Assembly (NCBI RefSeq): GCF_012911925.1
Contig: NZ_JAAXKY010000007.1
Span: 28,020 to 92,019, forward strand
Length of the DNA: 64,000 nucleotides
Direction: 5' to 3'
DNA from: Pseudonocardia xinjiangensis
GTDB taxonomy: Bacteria > Actinomycetota > Actinomycetes > Mycobacteriales > Pseudonocardiaceae
Position numbers and translations under genes: made by a program. This document shows, piece by piece, positions 29,445 through 39,480 of the stretch. The notes beneath the pieces were generated by a model that was given only the letters and a program-made list of their open reading frames with translations, did no database searches and was not told the origin of the DNA. Within the stretch, counting starts at the first letter, position 1, and every line of letters begins with the position of its first letter.

Positions 29445-30518
29445 ATGGGAGTTCTGGGCGAAATCGGACGGCGGGCGCGAGTGGCGGCCACCTGGTTCAC
29501 GCAGCCGCTGCTGCCCGATGACCTGCTCGGCACGCTGAACCCACTGTGGTCCTCCCGGGAGCCGCACGCCCGCGTCGTGGGGCTACGCCGGGAGACCGCC
29601 GACACCACCACCCTGCTGCTGCGCACCGGGCCGGGCCGTCCGCGGCACCGGCCGGGCCAGTTCGTCGGTGTGGGCACCCGGCTCGACGGCGTCTGGCACT
29701 GGCGCACCTACTCGGTGACGTCGTGCCCCGGCGACCCACTGCTCGCCGTCACCGTCACCGCGTTGCCGGGCGGCACCGTCTCGGGCGCGCTCGCGCACGG
29801 CACCCCGGTGGGGACGCTGCTGCGGATCGGACCCCCCGCCGGTGAGTTCGTGCTGCCGGAGCCGGTGCCGGAGAAGCTGCTGTTCCTCACCGCGGGGAGC
29901 GGGATCACCCCCGTCATGGGGATGCTGCGCGACCTGGCGGCCACCCGGCCGGAGGCGCTGAGCGGGGCGGTGCTCGTGCACTGCGACCGCACGCCGTCCG
30001 ACCTGGTCTTCGGCCCGGAGCTGCGGGACCTGGCAGCCACCACCGGCCTGACGCTGGTGGAGCGGCACACCGCCGTGCGGGGGCGGCTCACCCCGGACAA
30101 CCTGACCGACGACGTCCCTGACTGGGCCGCGCGCCAGGCGTGGGCCTGCGGGCCCGCCGCGATGATCGACGCCTTCACCGAGCACTGGGCCAGGGCGGGC
30201 GATCCCACCGCGCTGCACGTCGAGCTGTTCACCCCACCCGTGCCCGTCGCGACCGATGCCACCGGCGGCCGCGTCTCCTTCACCACCAGCGGGATCGAGA
30301 CCGACGCCGCCCCCGGCACGCCGCTCATGGTGGCGGGCGAGGCGGCGGGCGCACTGCTGCCCAACGGCTGCCGCATGGGCATTTGTCACACCTGCGTGGG
30401 CCGGCTGCGCTCCGGCGCCGTCCGGGACCTGCGCACCGGCGACCTGCACGACACCCCCGGCGAACCCGTCCGCACCTGTGTCTCCGGTGCCGCGGGCGAC
30501 GTCGAGATCGAACTCTAG
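29445..30518 (+). CDS. Ferredoxin reductase with C-terminal 2Fe-2S domain, partner of the desaturase
   Basis: 357 aa. Order: FAD-binding domain with WHWRTYSVTSC, NAD-binding domain with FLTAGSGITPVMGMLRDL and QAWACGPAAMIDA, then a plant-type 2Fe-2S ferredoxin domain whose Cys ligands are in NGCRMGICHTCVGRL and RTCVSGA. It supplies electrons from NAD(P)H to the desaturase encoded 11 bp downstream. M. tuberculosis Rv3230c plays this role for DesA3 (Rv3229c). TACCGT (29432-29437) lies 7 nt before the ATG. Confidence 0.92.
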   Translation: MGVLGEIGRRARVAATWFTQPLLPDDLLGTLNPLWSSREPHARVVGLRRETADTTTLLLRTGPGRPRHRPGQFVGVGTRLDGVWHWRTYSVTSCPGDPLLAVTVTALPGGTVSGALAHGTPVGTLLRIGPPAGEFVLPEPVPEKLLFLTAGSGITPVMGMLRDLAATRPEALSGAVLVHCDRTPSDLVFGPELRDLAATTGLTLVERHTAVRGRLTPDNLTDDVPDWAARQAWACGPAAMIDAFTEHWARAGDPTALHVELFTPPVPVATDATGGRVSFTTSGIETDAAPGTPLMVAGEAAGALLPNGCRMGICHTCVGRLRSGAVRDLRTGDLHDTPGEPVRTCVSGAAGDVEIEL

Positions 30519-30529
30519 GAGGCATCTCC

Positions 30530-31705
30530 ATGGCTACACAGACCTTCGGCCCGTCCATGACCCCCAGTGCCGCTGCGCACCTCACCGAGGAGCAGGTCGA
30601 GGCCCTCGGCGCCGAGCTCGACGCGATCCGCGCCGAGGTGGTCGGCAGCCTCGGCGAGGCCGACGCCCGCTACATCCACCGTGTCATCGCGGTGCAGCGC
30701 GGCCTCGAGGTCGGCGGCCGCGGCGCGCTGATCTTCTCCCTGTTCCCGCCCGCCTGGGTGGCCGGCACGGCAGCGCTGTCGGTGGCCAAGATCCTCGACA
30801 ACATGGAGATCGGCCACAACGTCCTGCACGGCCAGTGGGACTGGATGCGCGACCCGAAGATCCACTCGACCACCTGGGAGTGGGACCACGCGTCGCCTGC
30901 CGCGTCGTGGAAGAAGTCGCACAACTACGAGCACCACACCTTCACCAACATCCGGGGCAAGGACCGCGACCTCGGCTACTCGATCATGCGGATCACGCCC
31001 GAGCAGGAGTGGAAGCCCGCCGACCTGTTCCAGCCGCTGGTGAACCTCGGCCTCTCGATGATCTTCGAGTGGGGCATCGCGATCTACGACGTCGAGTTCG
31101 AGAAGGTCAAGAACGGCACGAAGCCGTGGCCGCAGGCCAAGGGGGAGCTGATGGGCCTCTGGCGCAAGGCCCGGCGGCAGCTCGCCAAGGACTACGTGCT
31201 GTTCCCGCTGCTGTCCGGCCCCGGTTTCCTCAGCACGGTGGCCGCGAACGCCACGGCCAACGTCGTGCGCAACATGTGGTCGCACGCGGTGATCTTCTGC
31301 GGTCACTTCCCCGACGGTGTCGAGACGTTCGAGGAGGAGCGGCTCGACGGTGAGACGAAGGGCCAGTGGTACGTCCGGCAGATGCTGGGGTCGGCCAACC
31401 TCTCGGGCGGCAAGCTCTTCCACCTGATGACTGGCAACCTGAGCCACCAGATCGAGCACCACCTGTTCCCCGACGTCCCGAGCAACCGGTACGCCGAGAT
31501 CGCGCCGAAGGTGCAGGAGATCTGCAAGCGCTACGGCCTGCCCTACACCACCGGGTCGCTGCCGCGGCAGTACGGCAAGGTGCTCCGCAAGATCACCCGG
31601 CTGGCGTTCCCCGGCGGCGGCCCGAAGCAGCCCGCGCCCGCGCCCGCCCGGCTGCCCGTCCCGGCCGGCCGCAAGCCCTCGGCCGCGGTGCGCCTGGCCT
31701 CCTGA
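30530..31705 (+). CDS. Membrane acyl-CoA/fatty-acid desaturase (DesA3-like)
   Basis: 391 aa, class III membrane desaturase. Three histidine boxes hold the di-iron site: H96/H100 in GHNVLHGQ, H131/H135/H136 in HNYEHHT, and H306/H310/H311 in HQIEHHLF. Hydrophobic segments flank the first box. A basic, Pro/Ala-rich tail ends the protein. The TAG of the reductase runs into an AGGAGG ribosome site (TAGGAGG), so the two are translated from one mRNA. It most likely inserts a delta-9 double bond into stearoyl-CoA or a similar chain. Confidence 0.93.
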   Translation: MATQTFGPSMTPSAAAHLTEEQVEALGAELDAIRAEVVGSLGEADARYIHRVIAVQRGLEVGGRGALIFSLFPPAWVAGTAALSVAKILDNMEIGHNVLHGQWDWMRDPKIHSTTWEWDHASPAASWKKSHNYEHHTFTNIRGKDRDLGYSIMRITPEQEWKPADLFQPLVNLGLSMIFEWGIAIYDVEFEKVKNGTKPWPQAKGELMGLWRKARRQLAKDYVLFPLLSGPGFLSTVAANATANVVRNMWSHAVIFCGHFPDGVETFEEERLDGETKGQWYVRQMLGSANLSGGKLFHLMTGNLSHQIEHHLFPDVPSNRYAEIAPKVQEICKRYGLPYTTGSLPRQYGKVLRKITRLAFPGGGPKQPAPAPARLPVPAGRKPSAAVRLAS

Positions 31706-31721
31706 CACCGGAACCACCCCC

Positions 31722-31824
31722 CGCGAGTCGCCCGTTTCGGGTGCCGAGTCGCCCCCCCAGCGGGGTGGCCTGGCGCGGAGACTCCCGCGAGTCGCCCGTT
31801 TCCGGAGGCTGAGTCGCCCGTCGG
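31722..31824. repeat. Array of GCGAGTCGCCCGTTTC-type repeats
   Basis: Full copies at 31722-31738 and 31786-31803, with degraded copies near 31744 and 31810, all on the + strand, between the desaturase and a leftward PucR gene. The same unit in opposite orientation makes an array at 37451-37511. Not tandem with constant spacing, so it differs from a CRISPR array. Confidence 0.75.
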
Positions 31825-31844
31825 CGGGCCCGTTCCGGCGGGCG

Positions 31845-33104
31845 TCAGGCCTCGGACGACGGCTCCGCCCCGGCGCAGGCGTCGGTCGACATGCGCAGGG
31901 CCACTGCCAGCTCCAGCCGGGCGGCCGGGTCGTCCAGCGCCCCGCCGAACGCGTCCCGCAGCCCGGCGAGGCGGTACCGCACGGTCTGCGGGTGCACGTG
32001 CAGTGCCGCCGCGGTGGCGGTGATGTCGCCGTGCGCGTCGAGCCACGCCCGCAGCGTCTCCTCGCCGCGGGCGGCGGCGCCGGCCGGGAGGGCGCGCAGT
32101 GGGGCGACGGCCCGCTCGTAGATGTCGGCGGCGAGCTGAGGTTCGGCCGCGAGGAGCAGCGCGAGCAGATGCTCGTCGGCACGGGCCAGCGTCTCGTCGG
32201 AACCCGGGTGGAGCAGGCCCGCGACGTGCAGGGGCCACGCCGCCTGCGCGCGGGCGACGGAGCGGTGGGCCTGGGCCGGGTCGACCACCGGGCCGAGCAC
32301 CGCGCGCCGAACGCCCAGACCGGTGCGTATCCGGTCGAGCCAGCCGGGCCCCTCGGGTGCCGGGTCGGCGCGGAGCCCGTTGGGGCCCACGGTCTGGCCG
32401 GTGCGCCCGGCTGTGCCGACGACCCCCACGGTGACGATGACGAGACCGACCGGGTCGAGGTCGGCGGCGATCGCCGCGGGCAGCCGGGCCGCCACCGCGA
32501 CGGCGTCCTCGACGACGAGTGCCGCGAGCCGCGCGGGCAGCACCCAGCCCGCCGCCGCGGCGACGCGTTCGACCTCGGCGGCTGCGGCCGGCGGGTGCCG
32601 GGCGAGCAGCTCGACGAGCGCGTGGCGGCGGGCCTGCAGCGAGCCTGCGCGGCTCGCCTCCTCGTCGGCCCAGCCGCTCACGGACGCCGCGGTGATCTGC
32701 TCGATGTAGCCGAACAGCGCCTCGGCGAGGCTGAAGATCACCTCAGGTGGCAGCTGCCGGGCGGTGGTGCTGGAGCCGAGCCGGCGCCACATCGTCCGCG
32801 TGCCGACCTGGTACGCCGACTGCAGCGCCGCGAGCGTGCGGCCCTCGCGGTGTTCGAGCTGGCCGAGCGCCCGGTAGACCCTGGTGTCCCCGAGGGGCTC
32901 GTCGCGGCCGAGCAGGTCGATGAACTGCCCGAGCGCGACCGAGACACCCTCGGTGATCCGCGTGCCGAACCGCCCGGTCAGTGGCCGGGCGTAGTCCGCC
33001 ACCTCCGCGCGTACCGCGGCGATGATCTCGTCGGTCGTCCCGGCGAGCTCCGGCCGCAGCGCCGCGCCCACCCAGCTGGGTACCCGGGACCACGGCCGGT
33101 CCAC
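31845..33104 (-). CDS. PucR/CdaR-type helix-turn-helix transcriptional regulator
   Basis: 419 aa. An N-terminal ~170-residue helical domain is followed by a GGDEF-like CdaR middle region and the C-terminal PucR HTH: LRAWLDAHGDITATAAALHV, then HPQTVRYRLAGLRDAFGGAL. No membrane segment. Convergent to the desaturase gene, and 15 bp downstream of the ACT-domain gene on the same strand. PucR regulators often sense small metabolites; control of the neighbouring desaturase is possible but not shown. Confidence 0.85.
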   Translation of the reverse strand: MDRPWSRVPSWVGAALRPELAGTTDEIIAAVRAEVADYARPLTGRFGTRITEGVSVALGQFIDLLGRDEPLGDTRVYRALGQLEHREGRTLAALQSAYQVGTRTMWRRLGSSTTARQLPPEVIFSLAEALFGYIEQITAASVSGWADEEASRAGSLQARRHALVELLARHPPAAAAEVERVAAAAGWVLPARLAALVVEDAVAVAARLPAAIAADLDPVGLVIVTVGVVGTAGRTGQTVGPNGLRADPAPEGPGWLDRIRTGLGVRRAVLGPVVDPAQAHRSVARAQAAWPLHVAGLLHPGSDETLARADEHLLALLLAAEPQLAADIYERAVAPLRALPAGAAARGEETLRAWLDAHGDITATAAALHVHPQTVRYRLAGLRDAFGGALDDPAARLELAVALRMSTDACAGAEPSSEA

Positions 33105-33118
33105 GGGTCAGCGCCCCA

Positions 33119-33775
33119 TCATTGGCTGCCGAGCACCGTCGTGACGATCCCGGCGAGGTGCGTCAGCCGGGCCAGCTCCGACGGCCGGAACGCCGGCCCG
33201 CCCGGGCGGCCGACCACCAGCGCCCGCGGGCCCGGTCCGAACGGAGCCGCCGCGAGCTCAGTGTCGAGAGCACTCCACGGGTCGGGCACCCAGTGCGCAT
33301 CCGGGTCGACGACGATCGCGCGCCGCAGCGGGAGCCACGGCAGGTCGCCCGCGCGGGTCTCCGGAGCCGCCGCACTCTCGGCCAACCGGTAGGACCGCGT
33401 GCCGTCGCGCTCGGCGACGAGTGCCCAGCCGGCCCGGAAGATTCGCGGGACGCCGTCGGCGAGCAGCTGAAGGCCGCGGGCCGGGTCGCCGGTGATCTCT
33501 TCGATCAGCTCGAGCTCCCGGTGCGTCTCGAGCTTGCCGGAGTGGGGCCGCACCGACTCGACCTCGACGCCCGGCACCGACTCGGCCGCGGTGATCAGGA
33601 CGTCCGGCGGCCGACCGGCCGGCAGCTCGACGGCCAGGTCGTCGACAGCGTGTCCGTGGGCCCGCTCGACGACGTCGACACCGAGGATGTCGGCACCCGC
33701 GTTGCCCAGCGCCGTGGCGACGGCTCCGAGACTGCCCGGCTTGTCCGGCAGCACCACCCGGAGCAGGAACGACAC
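33119..33775 (-). CDS. ACT-domain amino-acid-binding protein (Rv3013-like)
   Basis: 218 aa. The N-terminal ACT domain reads [20 protein letters not shown] with [13 protein letters not shown]. The remaining ~140 residues resemble a second ligand-binding region without catalytic motifs ([20 protein letters not shown]). Divergent from gatC, the position it also takes in M. tuberculosis. GTG start with GAGAGGA about 10 nt upstream. It may sense an amino acid, but no target is known. Confidence 0.8.
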   Translation of the reverse strand: MSFLLRVVLPDKPGSLGAVATALGNAGADILGVDVVERAHGHAVDDLAVELPAGRPPDVLITAAESVPGVEVESVRPHSGKLETHRELELIEEITGDPARGLQLLADGVPRIFRAGWALVAERDGTRSYRLAESAAAPETRAGDLPWLPLRRAIVVDPDAHWVPDPWSALDTELAAAPFGPGPRALVVGRPGGPAFRPSELARLTHLAGIVTTVLGSQ

Positions 33776-34098
33776 ACTTCACGTCCTCTCGCGAAAAGCC
33801 CCCGAGCCGCACGGGACCGGCGCCACTCGGGTGGGCCGACGCGGCACTCCGGGCGAGATTGTGTCAGGGTGCGCCCCCTCCGGCGCAACATCTGGCGGAG
33901 GCATCTGGATCAGCGCAGATCCGGCAGCCGCGGGGCGGCGGATCCGGACGGAAGCCCGGTTGCCGGACGACTAAGCTGGAAGGCGAACGCCTGCGCCGGT
34001 GCCGCTGCGCCTGCCCGGCGCGCGGGGAGCAGGTCGCAGTGCACGCCGACACCACCCCGCAAACGCACCCTGAGCAGCATGCAACGCCCTGGAGGGAC
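33776..34098. other. 323-bp divergent intergenic region between the ACT gene and gatC
   Basis: Holds two promoters pointing apart. On the gatC side a TAAGCT (about 33972) could be a -10, and the gatC ribosome site GGAGGGA is at 34091-34097. No riboswitch or small gene was recognised; rightward frames opening here just extend gatC without protein-like sequence. Confidence 0.5.
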
Positions 34099-34428
34099 AT
34101 GTCCGCCGATCCCGTGACCCCGGGTGGCGATACCGGGATCACCCGGGACGAGGTCGCGCACCTCGCCCGGCTGTCCCGGCTCGCCGTCACCGACGCCGAG
34201 CTCGACGTCTTCGCCGGTCAGCTCGAGGTGATCCTCTCTGCGGTCAGCCGCGTGGGCGAGGTCGCCGCCGACGACATCCCGCCCACGTCGCACGCGGTCC
34301 CGCTGCAGAACGTGTTCCGGCCCGACGAGCTGCGCCCCGGTCTCACCCAGGAGCAGGCGCTCGCGTGTGCCCCCGCCGCCGAGGACGGGCGCTTCCGGGT
34401 GCCCCAGATCCTGGGGGAGGAGGCATGA
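34099..34428 (+). CDS. gatC: Asp-tRNA(Asn)/Glu-tRNA(Gln) amidotransferase subunit C
   Basis: 109 aa. [20 protein letters not shown] is the usual GatC helix start, with [16 protein letters not shown] the belt between GatA and GatB. GatCAB amidates misacylated Glu-tRNA(Gln) and Asp-tRNA(Asn). The ATG has GGAGGGA directly upstream and the stop overlaps the gatA start. Confidence 0.93.
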   Translation: MSADPVTPGGDTGITRDEVAHLARLSRLAVTDAELDVFAGQLEVILSAVSRVGEVAADDIPPTSHAVPLQNVFRPDELRPGLTQEQALACAPAAEDGRFRVPQILGEEA

Positions 34429-35936
34429 GCGCGGAGCTGACCCGCCTGACGGCAGCAGAGCTCGCCGAGAAGATCCACACTCGCGAGGTGTCGGCCGTCG
34501 AGGTCGCGCAGGCCCACCTGGACCGGGTCGCGGCCGTCGACGGCGAGGTGCACGCGTTCCTGCACGTGGCCACCGACGCCGCGCTGGCCTCGGCCGCGAT
34601 GGTCGACGAGGGCCTGGCCGCCGGCACCGCGCCCGCGTCGCCGCTGGCGGGTGTCCCGCTGGCGCTGAAGGACGTGTTCACCACGCTCGACATGCCCACC
34701 ACGGCAGGGTCGAAGATCCTCGAGGGATGGCGTCCGCCCTACGACGCCACGGTGACGTCGCGGCTGCGCAGCGCGGGGATCACGATCCTGGGCAAGACCA
34801 ACATGGACGAGTTCGCGATGGGCTCGTCCACCGAGTACTCGGCCTACGGCGTCACCCGCAACCCGTGGGACACCAGCCGTGTCCCCGGCGGGTCCGGCGG
34901 TGGCTCGGCGGCGGCGCTGGCGTCGTTCCAGGCGCCGCTCGCGATCGGCACCGACACCGGCGGCTCGATCCGCCAGCCCGCGGCGTTCACCGGCACGGTC
35001 GGCGTCAAGCCCACCTACGGTGGTGTGTCGCGCTACGGGCTCATCGCCTGCGCCTCGTCACTCGACCAGGGCGGGCCCTGCGCGCGCACCGTGCTCGACG
35101 CGGCGCTGCTGCACGAGGTGATCGGCGGCTACGACCCGCTCGACTCCACCTCCATCGACGAGCGTGTCCCGTCGGTCGTCGAGGCGGCGCGGCTCGGGAC
35201 GTCGGGCGACCTGTCGGGGCTGCGCGTCGGCGTGGTGCGCGAGCTCGGTGGCGAGGGCTACCAGGCCGGTGTCCGGGCCTCCTACGAGGAGGCGCTGCGC
35301 CAGCTGGAGAAGCTCGGCGCCGAGCTCGTCGAGGTGTCGTGCCCGCACTTCGAGTACGGGCTCGCGGCCTACTACCTGATCCTGCCGAGCGAGGTCTCCT
35401 CGAACCTCGCCCGGTTCGACGCCATGCGCTACGGCCTGCGTGTCGACAAGGGCGCGTCGGCGGAGGAGGTCATGGCGGCCACCCGCGAGGCGGGCTTCGG
35501 GCCCGAGGTCAAGCGCCGGATCATGCTCGGCACGTACGCGCTCTCGTCGGGCTACTACGACGCCTACTACGGGCAGGCCCAGAAGGTGCGCACGCTCATC
35601 TCGCGCGACTTCGCCGCGGCGTTCGGTCAGGCCGACGTGCTCGTCTCACCGGCCACCCCCACCACCGCGTTCCCCATCGGCGACAAGGTCGACGACCCGC
35701 TCGCCATGTACCTCAACGACCTGGCCACGATCCCCACCAACCTGGCGGGCACCGCGGCGTTGTCGGTGCCGTCCGGGCTCGCCGACGGGCTGCCCGTCGG
35801 GCTGCAGGTGATGGCCCCCGCACTCGGTGAGGCCGTCATGTACCGGGTGGCGGCGGCGTACGAGGCCGCTCGCCAGGCCGAGGACGGTGGCCCGTTGATC
35901 AACCGCGTCCCTTCGCTTCCGGGAGGTGTGGCATGA
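34425..35936 (+). CDS. gatA: Asp-tRNA(Asn)/Glu-tRNA(Gln) amidotransferase subunit A
   Basis: 503 aa. Amidase signature enzyme that releases ammonia from glutamine for GatB. The Ser-cisSer-Lys triad is visible: Lys in [11 protein letters not shown], Ser in [16 protein letters not shown], and the nucleophile Ser in [14 protein letters not shown]. The start overlaps gatC and the stop overlaps gatB (ATGA each), so the three are made in step. M. tuberculosis has pfkA between gatA and gatB; here it is absent. Confidence 0.96.
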   Translation: MSAELTRLTAAELAEKIHTREVSAVEVAQAHLDRVAAVDGEVHAFLHVATDAALASAAMVDEGLAAGTAPASPLAGVPLALKDVFTTLDMPTTAGSKILEGWRPPYDATVTSRLRSAGITILGKTNMDEFAMGSSTEYSAYGVTRNPWDTSRVPGGSGGGSAAALASFQAPLAIGTDTGGSIRQPAAFTGTVGVKPTYGGVSRYGLIACASSLDQGGPCARTVLDAALLHEVIGGYDPLDSTSIDERVPSVVEAARLGTSGDLSGLRVGVVRELGGEGYQAGVRASYEEALRQLEKLGAELVEVSCPHFEYGLAAYYLILPSEVSSNLARFDAMRYGLRVDKGASAEEVMAATREAGFGPEVKRRIMLGTYALSSGYYDAYYGQAQKVRTLISRDFAAAFGQADVLVSPATPTTAFPIGDKVDDPLAMYLNDLATIPTNLAGTAALSVPSGLADGLPVGLQVMAPALGEAVMYRVAAAYEAARQAEDGGPLINRVPSLPGGVA

Positions 35937-37435
35937 CTGCCCCTGCGCTGGTCGACTTCGACGAGGTCGTGGAGCGTTTCGACCCGATGCTCGGGCTCGA
36001 GGTGCACGTCGAGCTCAACACCAACACGAAGATGTTCTGCGGCTGCCCCACCACGTTCGGCGCCGAGCCGAACACGCAGGTCTGTCCCACGTGCCTGGGC
36101 CTGCCGGGGTCGCTGCCGGTGGTGAACCGCACCGCCGTGGAGTCGGCGATCCGGATCGGGCTGGCCCTGAACTGCGAGATCGCACCGTGGGGCCGGTTCG
36201 CGCGCAAGAACTACTTCTACCCCGACATGCCGAAGAACTTCCAGACCTCCCAGTACGACGAGCCGATCGCCGTCAACGGGTACCTGGACGTGCTGCTCGA
36301 CGACGGCACCACCGTCCGCGTCGAGATCGAGCGCGCCCACATGGAGGAGGACACCGGCAAGTCCCTGCACGTCGGTGGGGCCACCGGCCGGATCCACGGC
36401 GCCGAGTACTCGCTGCTGGACTACAACCGCGCCGGCGTGCCGCTGATCGAGATCGTCACGAAGATGATCCCGGGCACGCGGGAGCGGGCGCCGGAGGTGG
36501 CGCGCGCGTACGTCACGGCGCTGCGTGACCTGCTGCGCGCTCTCGGCGTCTCCGACGTCCGGATGGACCAGGGTTCGATGCGCTGCGACGTGAACCTGTC
36601 GCTGTCCCCGCGCGACTCCGGGATCCTCGGCACCCGCTCCGAGACCAAGAACGTCAACTCGCTCCGCTCGGTGGAGCGTGCGGTCCGCTACGAGATGACG
36701 CGCCAGGCGGGCGTGCTGCTCGCGGGCGAGCCCGTCGTCCAGGAGACGCGGCACTTCGAGGAGGCGGGCGGCAGCACCCGCGCCGGACGCCGCAAGGAGA
36801 CCGCGGAGGACTACCGGTACTTCCCGGAGCCCGACCTGGTGCCGATCGCCCCTCCGGCCGAGTGGGTGGAGGAGCTGCGGGGGACGCTTCCGGAGCCGCC
36901 GTGGGAGCGCCGCCGCCGGCTTCAGGCCGAGTGGTCGCTCACCGACGAGGAACTGCGCGACCTGGTCAACGCCGGGGCGCTCGACCTCATCGAGGCCACG
37001 GTCGCCGCCGGTGCTCCCGCGGGGGAGGCCCGCTCGTGGTGGGTGGCCTACCTCGCCCAGCAGGCCAACTCGCGCGGCGTCGAGCTGGCCGGGCTGGAGA
37101 TCACCCCGGCGCAGGTGGCGCGCGTGATCGCGCTCGTGGCGTCCGGGTCGCTGAACAACAAGCTCGCCCGCCAGGTCGTCGACGGGGTGCTGGCCGGTGA
37201 GGGGTCGCCCGACGACGTCGTCGCCGCCCGCGGCCTCGCGGTCGTGTCCGACGAGGGTGCTCTCGTGGCAGCTGTCGACGAGGCGCTGGCCGCGCAGCCG
37301 GACGTCGCGGAGAAGATCCGCGGCGGCAAGGTGCAGGCCGCCGGCGCGATCGTCGGGGCCGTCATGAAGGCGACGAAGGGTCAGGCCGACGCCAAGCGCG
37401 TCCGGGAGCTGATCATCGAGCGCGTCGGGGCGTAG
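35933..37435 (+). CDS. gatB: Asp-tRNA(Asn)/Glu-tRNA(Gln) amidotransferase subunit B
   Basis: 500 aa. The cradle domain starts [20 protein letters not shown] with zinc-type Cys pairs ([18 protein letters not shown]) and HMEEDTGKS, the kinase-like site that activates the tRNA-bound Glu or Asp. The C-terminal YqeY-like tail binds tRNA ([20 protein letters not shown]). Last gene of gatCAB; a repeat array begins 15 bp after its stop. Confidence 0.96.
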   Translation: MTAPALVDFDEVVERFDPMLGLEVHVELNTNTKMFCGCPTTFGAEPNTQVCPTCLGLPGSLPVVNRTAVESAIRIGLALNCEIAPWGRFARKNYFYPDMPKNFQTSQYDEPIAVNGYLDVLLDDGTTVRVEIERAHMEEDTGKSLHVGGATGRIHGAEYSLLDYNRAGVPLIEIVTKMIPGTRERAPEVARAYVTALRDLLRALGVSDVRMDQGSMRCDVNLSLSPRDSGILGTRSETKNVNSLRSVERAVRYEMTRQAGVLLAGEPVVQETRHFEEAGGSTRAGRRKETAEDYRYFPEPDLVPIAPPAEWVEELRGTLPEPPWERRRRLQAEWSLTDEELRDLVNAGALDLIEATVAAGAPAGEARSWWVAYLAQQANSRGVELAGLEITPAQVARVIALVASGSLNNKLARQVVDGVLAGEGSPDDVVAARGLAVVSDEGALVAAVDEALAAQPDVAEKIRGGKVQAAGAIVGAVMKATKGQADAKRVRELIIERVGA

Positions 37436-37450
37436 CAGCGCCTCACGGAA

Positions 37451-37511
37451 ACCGGGCGACTCGCGAGACGGAAACGGGCGACTCGCGGGTCGGAAACGGG
37501 CGACTCGCGGG
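37451..37511. repeat. Array of inverted-orientation GAAACGGGCGACTCGC repeats
   Basis: Three units at 37451-37466, 37471-37489 and 37493-37511, about 20-22 bp apart; the last two are identical over 19 bp. They are the reverse complement of the units at 31722-31803. The array sits between gatB and the convergent atzF gene, at the left edge of the accessory block. Confidence 0.8.
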
Positions 37512-37566
37512 GGCGGGGCCTTATGGCCCCGGGCCCCGCGGGCCGGTCGCGGTCTCGGTGGTGGGG

Positions 37567-39354
37567 TCAGCCGGCGGCCGTCGCGGCGCGGTAGGCGCGC
37601 CAGCCGCCGTGCTCGGAGATGTCACGGGCGTGCTCGGTGGCGCCGCGGTCGCAGAGGAACCCGGTCACCGTCTCGCCGCCTGCGAGGGTGAGCGGCCCGA
37701 GCGCGAGCGGGGCGGGCAGGGAGGCGAGCAGCTCTCCCAGCACTGCGGGCGGTAGCGACCACAGCTCGCCGTCGATGTGACGGCCGCTCGGGCCGGTGCG
37801 CACGAGCCCCGGCCGGGCCGGGGTGGTGCCGAGGTCGAACAGGCGGTACTCGGGCGAGGTGCGCTCGGGTCGGATCAGCCGCGCGCCGGAGAGCTGCCCG
37901 TTGAGGGGCTGGCCGGACAGGTGCGCGCCGACCACGAACAGGGGCAGCCCGGTCGGTGCCGGGGCGGTGCCGGCGGGCTCACCGGTGACGAGCCGGGCGA
38001 TGTCCGCGACCACCCGGTCGGCGAAGGCCGGGGCCAGCATCGAGACGCCGAACGGGCCACCGTCCGCCGTCCCGGCGGGCACGGCGATCGCGGCCATGTC
38101 CAGGAGGTTGGCGAAGGTGGTGAACCGGCCGAGCCGGGTGTTCACCCCGATCGGGTCCTGCGCCACCTCGGCCAGGGTGGGGTGCTCCGGCACGGTCGGC
38201 AGCAGCAGCGCGTCCATGCCGGTCAGCCGCTGCGCCGCCGCCACCTTCAGCTGGTCGAGCCGTTCGAGGTCGGCGACCAGCCGGTGGGCGGGGATCGTGC
38301 GTGCGGCGCCGATGATGGCGCGCACGCTCGGGTCGATCTCGTCGCCGCCGGACTCGACCGCCCCTCCGACCGCGGCGTACCGCTCTGCCACCAGAGCGCC
38401 GCCGTAGAGCAGCCGGCCGGCCGCCAGGAACGGTTCGACGTCGATGGGGACGATCGTGACGCCCTGGGCGGCGAGCCGGTGGCACGCCGCGTCGAACGCC
38501 GCGAGCTGCTCCGCGGACATGCCGGCGAGGTCACTCGGCAGCGGCACGGCCACCGTCGGATGCGCTGGTGCGGCGAGCGGGGCGTCGGCGGGGATCGGTC
38601 GCCACGGTCGGTCCGGGGCGGGCCCGGACATCGCGGCGAGAGCGTGCTCGGCTGCGCCCACGCCGGCGGCGAAGACGCTCACGCAGTCGTAGGAGCGGGC
38701 CGCGGGGACGACGCCGCTGGTCGGAACCAACCCGATGGTCGGCTTGAGCCCCACGATGCCCTGGAACGCAGCGGGGACCCGGCCGGAGCCCGCCGTGTCG
38801 GTGCCCAGCGCCAGATCGACGATGCCGAGTGCCACGGCGACCGCGGAGCCCGAGCTCGACCCGCCGGAGATGCGATCGGGCAGGCCTGCACACCGCACCG
38901 CGCCGTACGGGCTCCGGCAGCCGGTCAGCCCGGTGGCGAACTGGTCGAGGTTGGTCTTCCCGAGCACGATCGCGCCCCGCTGGGTGAGCCGGGAGACCGC
39001 GGGCGCGGACATCTCGGGGATGCGGACGAACGACGGGCAGGCCGCCGTGGTGGGCAGACCGGCGACGTCGATGTTGTCCTTGACCGCAACGAGCACCCCG
39101 TGCAGCGGGAGCTCCTCGCCGTCGGCCGCCCGGGCGTCGAGCGCCGCCGCCTCGTCGAGCACCGCCTCGGGCTCCCGCAGGTGGATCCACACCTCCGGCC
39201 GGTCGAGCCGGTCGATGAGGGCGTAGGCGGCCGTGACGCGGTCCGTGGCCTTCCCGCCCGTCACGACCTGCTGCAGGTCCGCGCCCAGAGAGCTGCTCGT
39301 CCGCGCCCGGGCGCCACCGGCCGGCGACGCTCTCGTATACAGATCCGTATCCAC
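37567..39354 (-). CDS. atzF: Allophanate hydrolase
   Basis: 595 aa. An N-terminal amidase-signature domain of about 440 residues carries the Lys in VLVAVKDNIDVAGLPTT and the Ser pair in ISGGSSSGSAVAVAL and GTDTAGSGRVPAAF. It ends with the AtzF-specific C-terminal domain (LFVVGAHLSGQPLNGQL to FLCDRGATEHARDI). It splits allophanate to ammonia and CO2. No urea carboxylase gene is within the window, which is unusual. The GTG at 39354 has TACCGT (39368-39363) 8 nt upstream. Role in urea, cyanurate or triuret nitrogen use is inferred. Confidence 0.9.
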   Translation of the reverse strand: MDTDLYTRASPAGGARARTSSSLGADLQQVVTGGKATDRVTAAYALIDRLDRPEVWIHLREPEAVLDEAAALDARAADGEELPLHGVLVAVKDNIDVAGLPTTAACPSFVRIPEMSAPAVSRLTQRGAIVLGKTNLDQFATGLTGCRSPYGAVRCAGLPDRISGGSSSGSAVAVALGIVDLALGTDTAGSGRVPAAFQGIVGLKPTIGLVPTSGVVPAARSYDCVSVFAAGVGAAEHALAAMSGPAPDRPWRPIPADAPLAAPAHPTVAVPLPSDLAGMSAEQLAAFDAACHRLAAQGVTIVPIDVEPFLAAGRLLYGGALVAERYAAVGGAVESGGDEIDPSVRAIIGAARTIPAHRLVADLERLDQLKVAAAQRLTGMDALLLPTVPEHPTLAEVAQDPIGVNTRLGRFTTFANLLDMAAIAVPAGTADGGPFGVSMLAPAFADRVVADIARLVTGEPAGTAPAPTGLPLFVVGAHLSGQPLNGQLSGARLIRPERTSPEYRLFDLGTTPARPGLVRTGPSGRHIDGELWSLPPAVLGELLASLPAPLALGPLTLAGGETVTGFLCDRGATEHARDISEHGGWRAYRAATAAG

Positions 39355-39480
39355 GTCCCTCGACGGTAGGAACGCGGGATTTCCGAACGATGGCGGCGGT
39401 GTTACGCACGCTCACCTCGGTGGCGGCGGGAAGATCACGATCACTTCCCGGGGCCGGGGGCCGGGCGGTAGGACTTCCGA

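Noticed and set aside
37451..37511. Three spaced repeats considered as a CRISPR array
   Set aside because: Spacers are only a few bases, and no cas genes are near.
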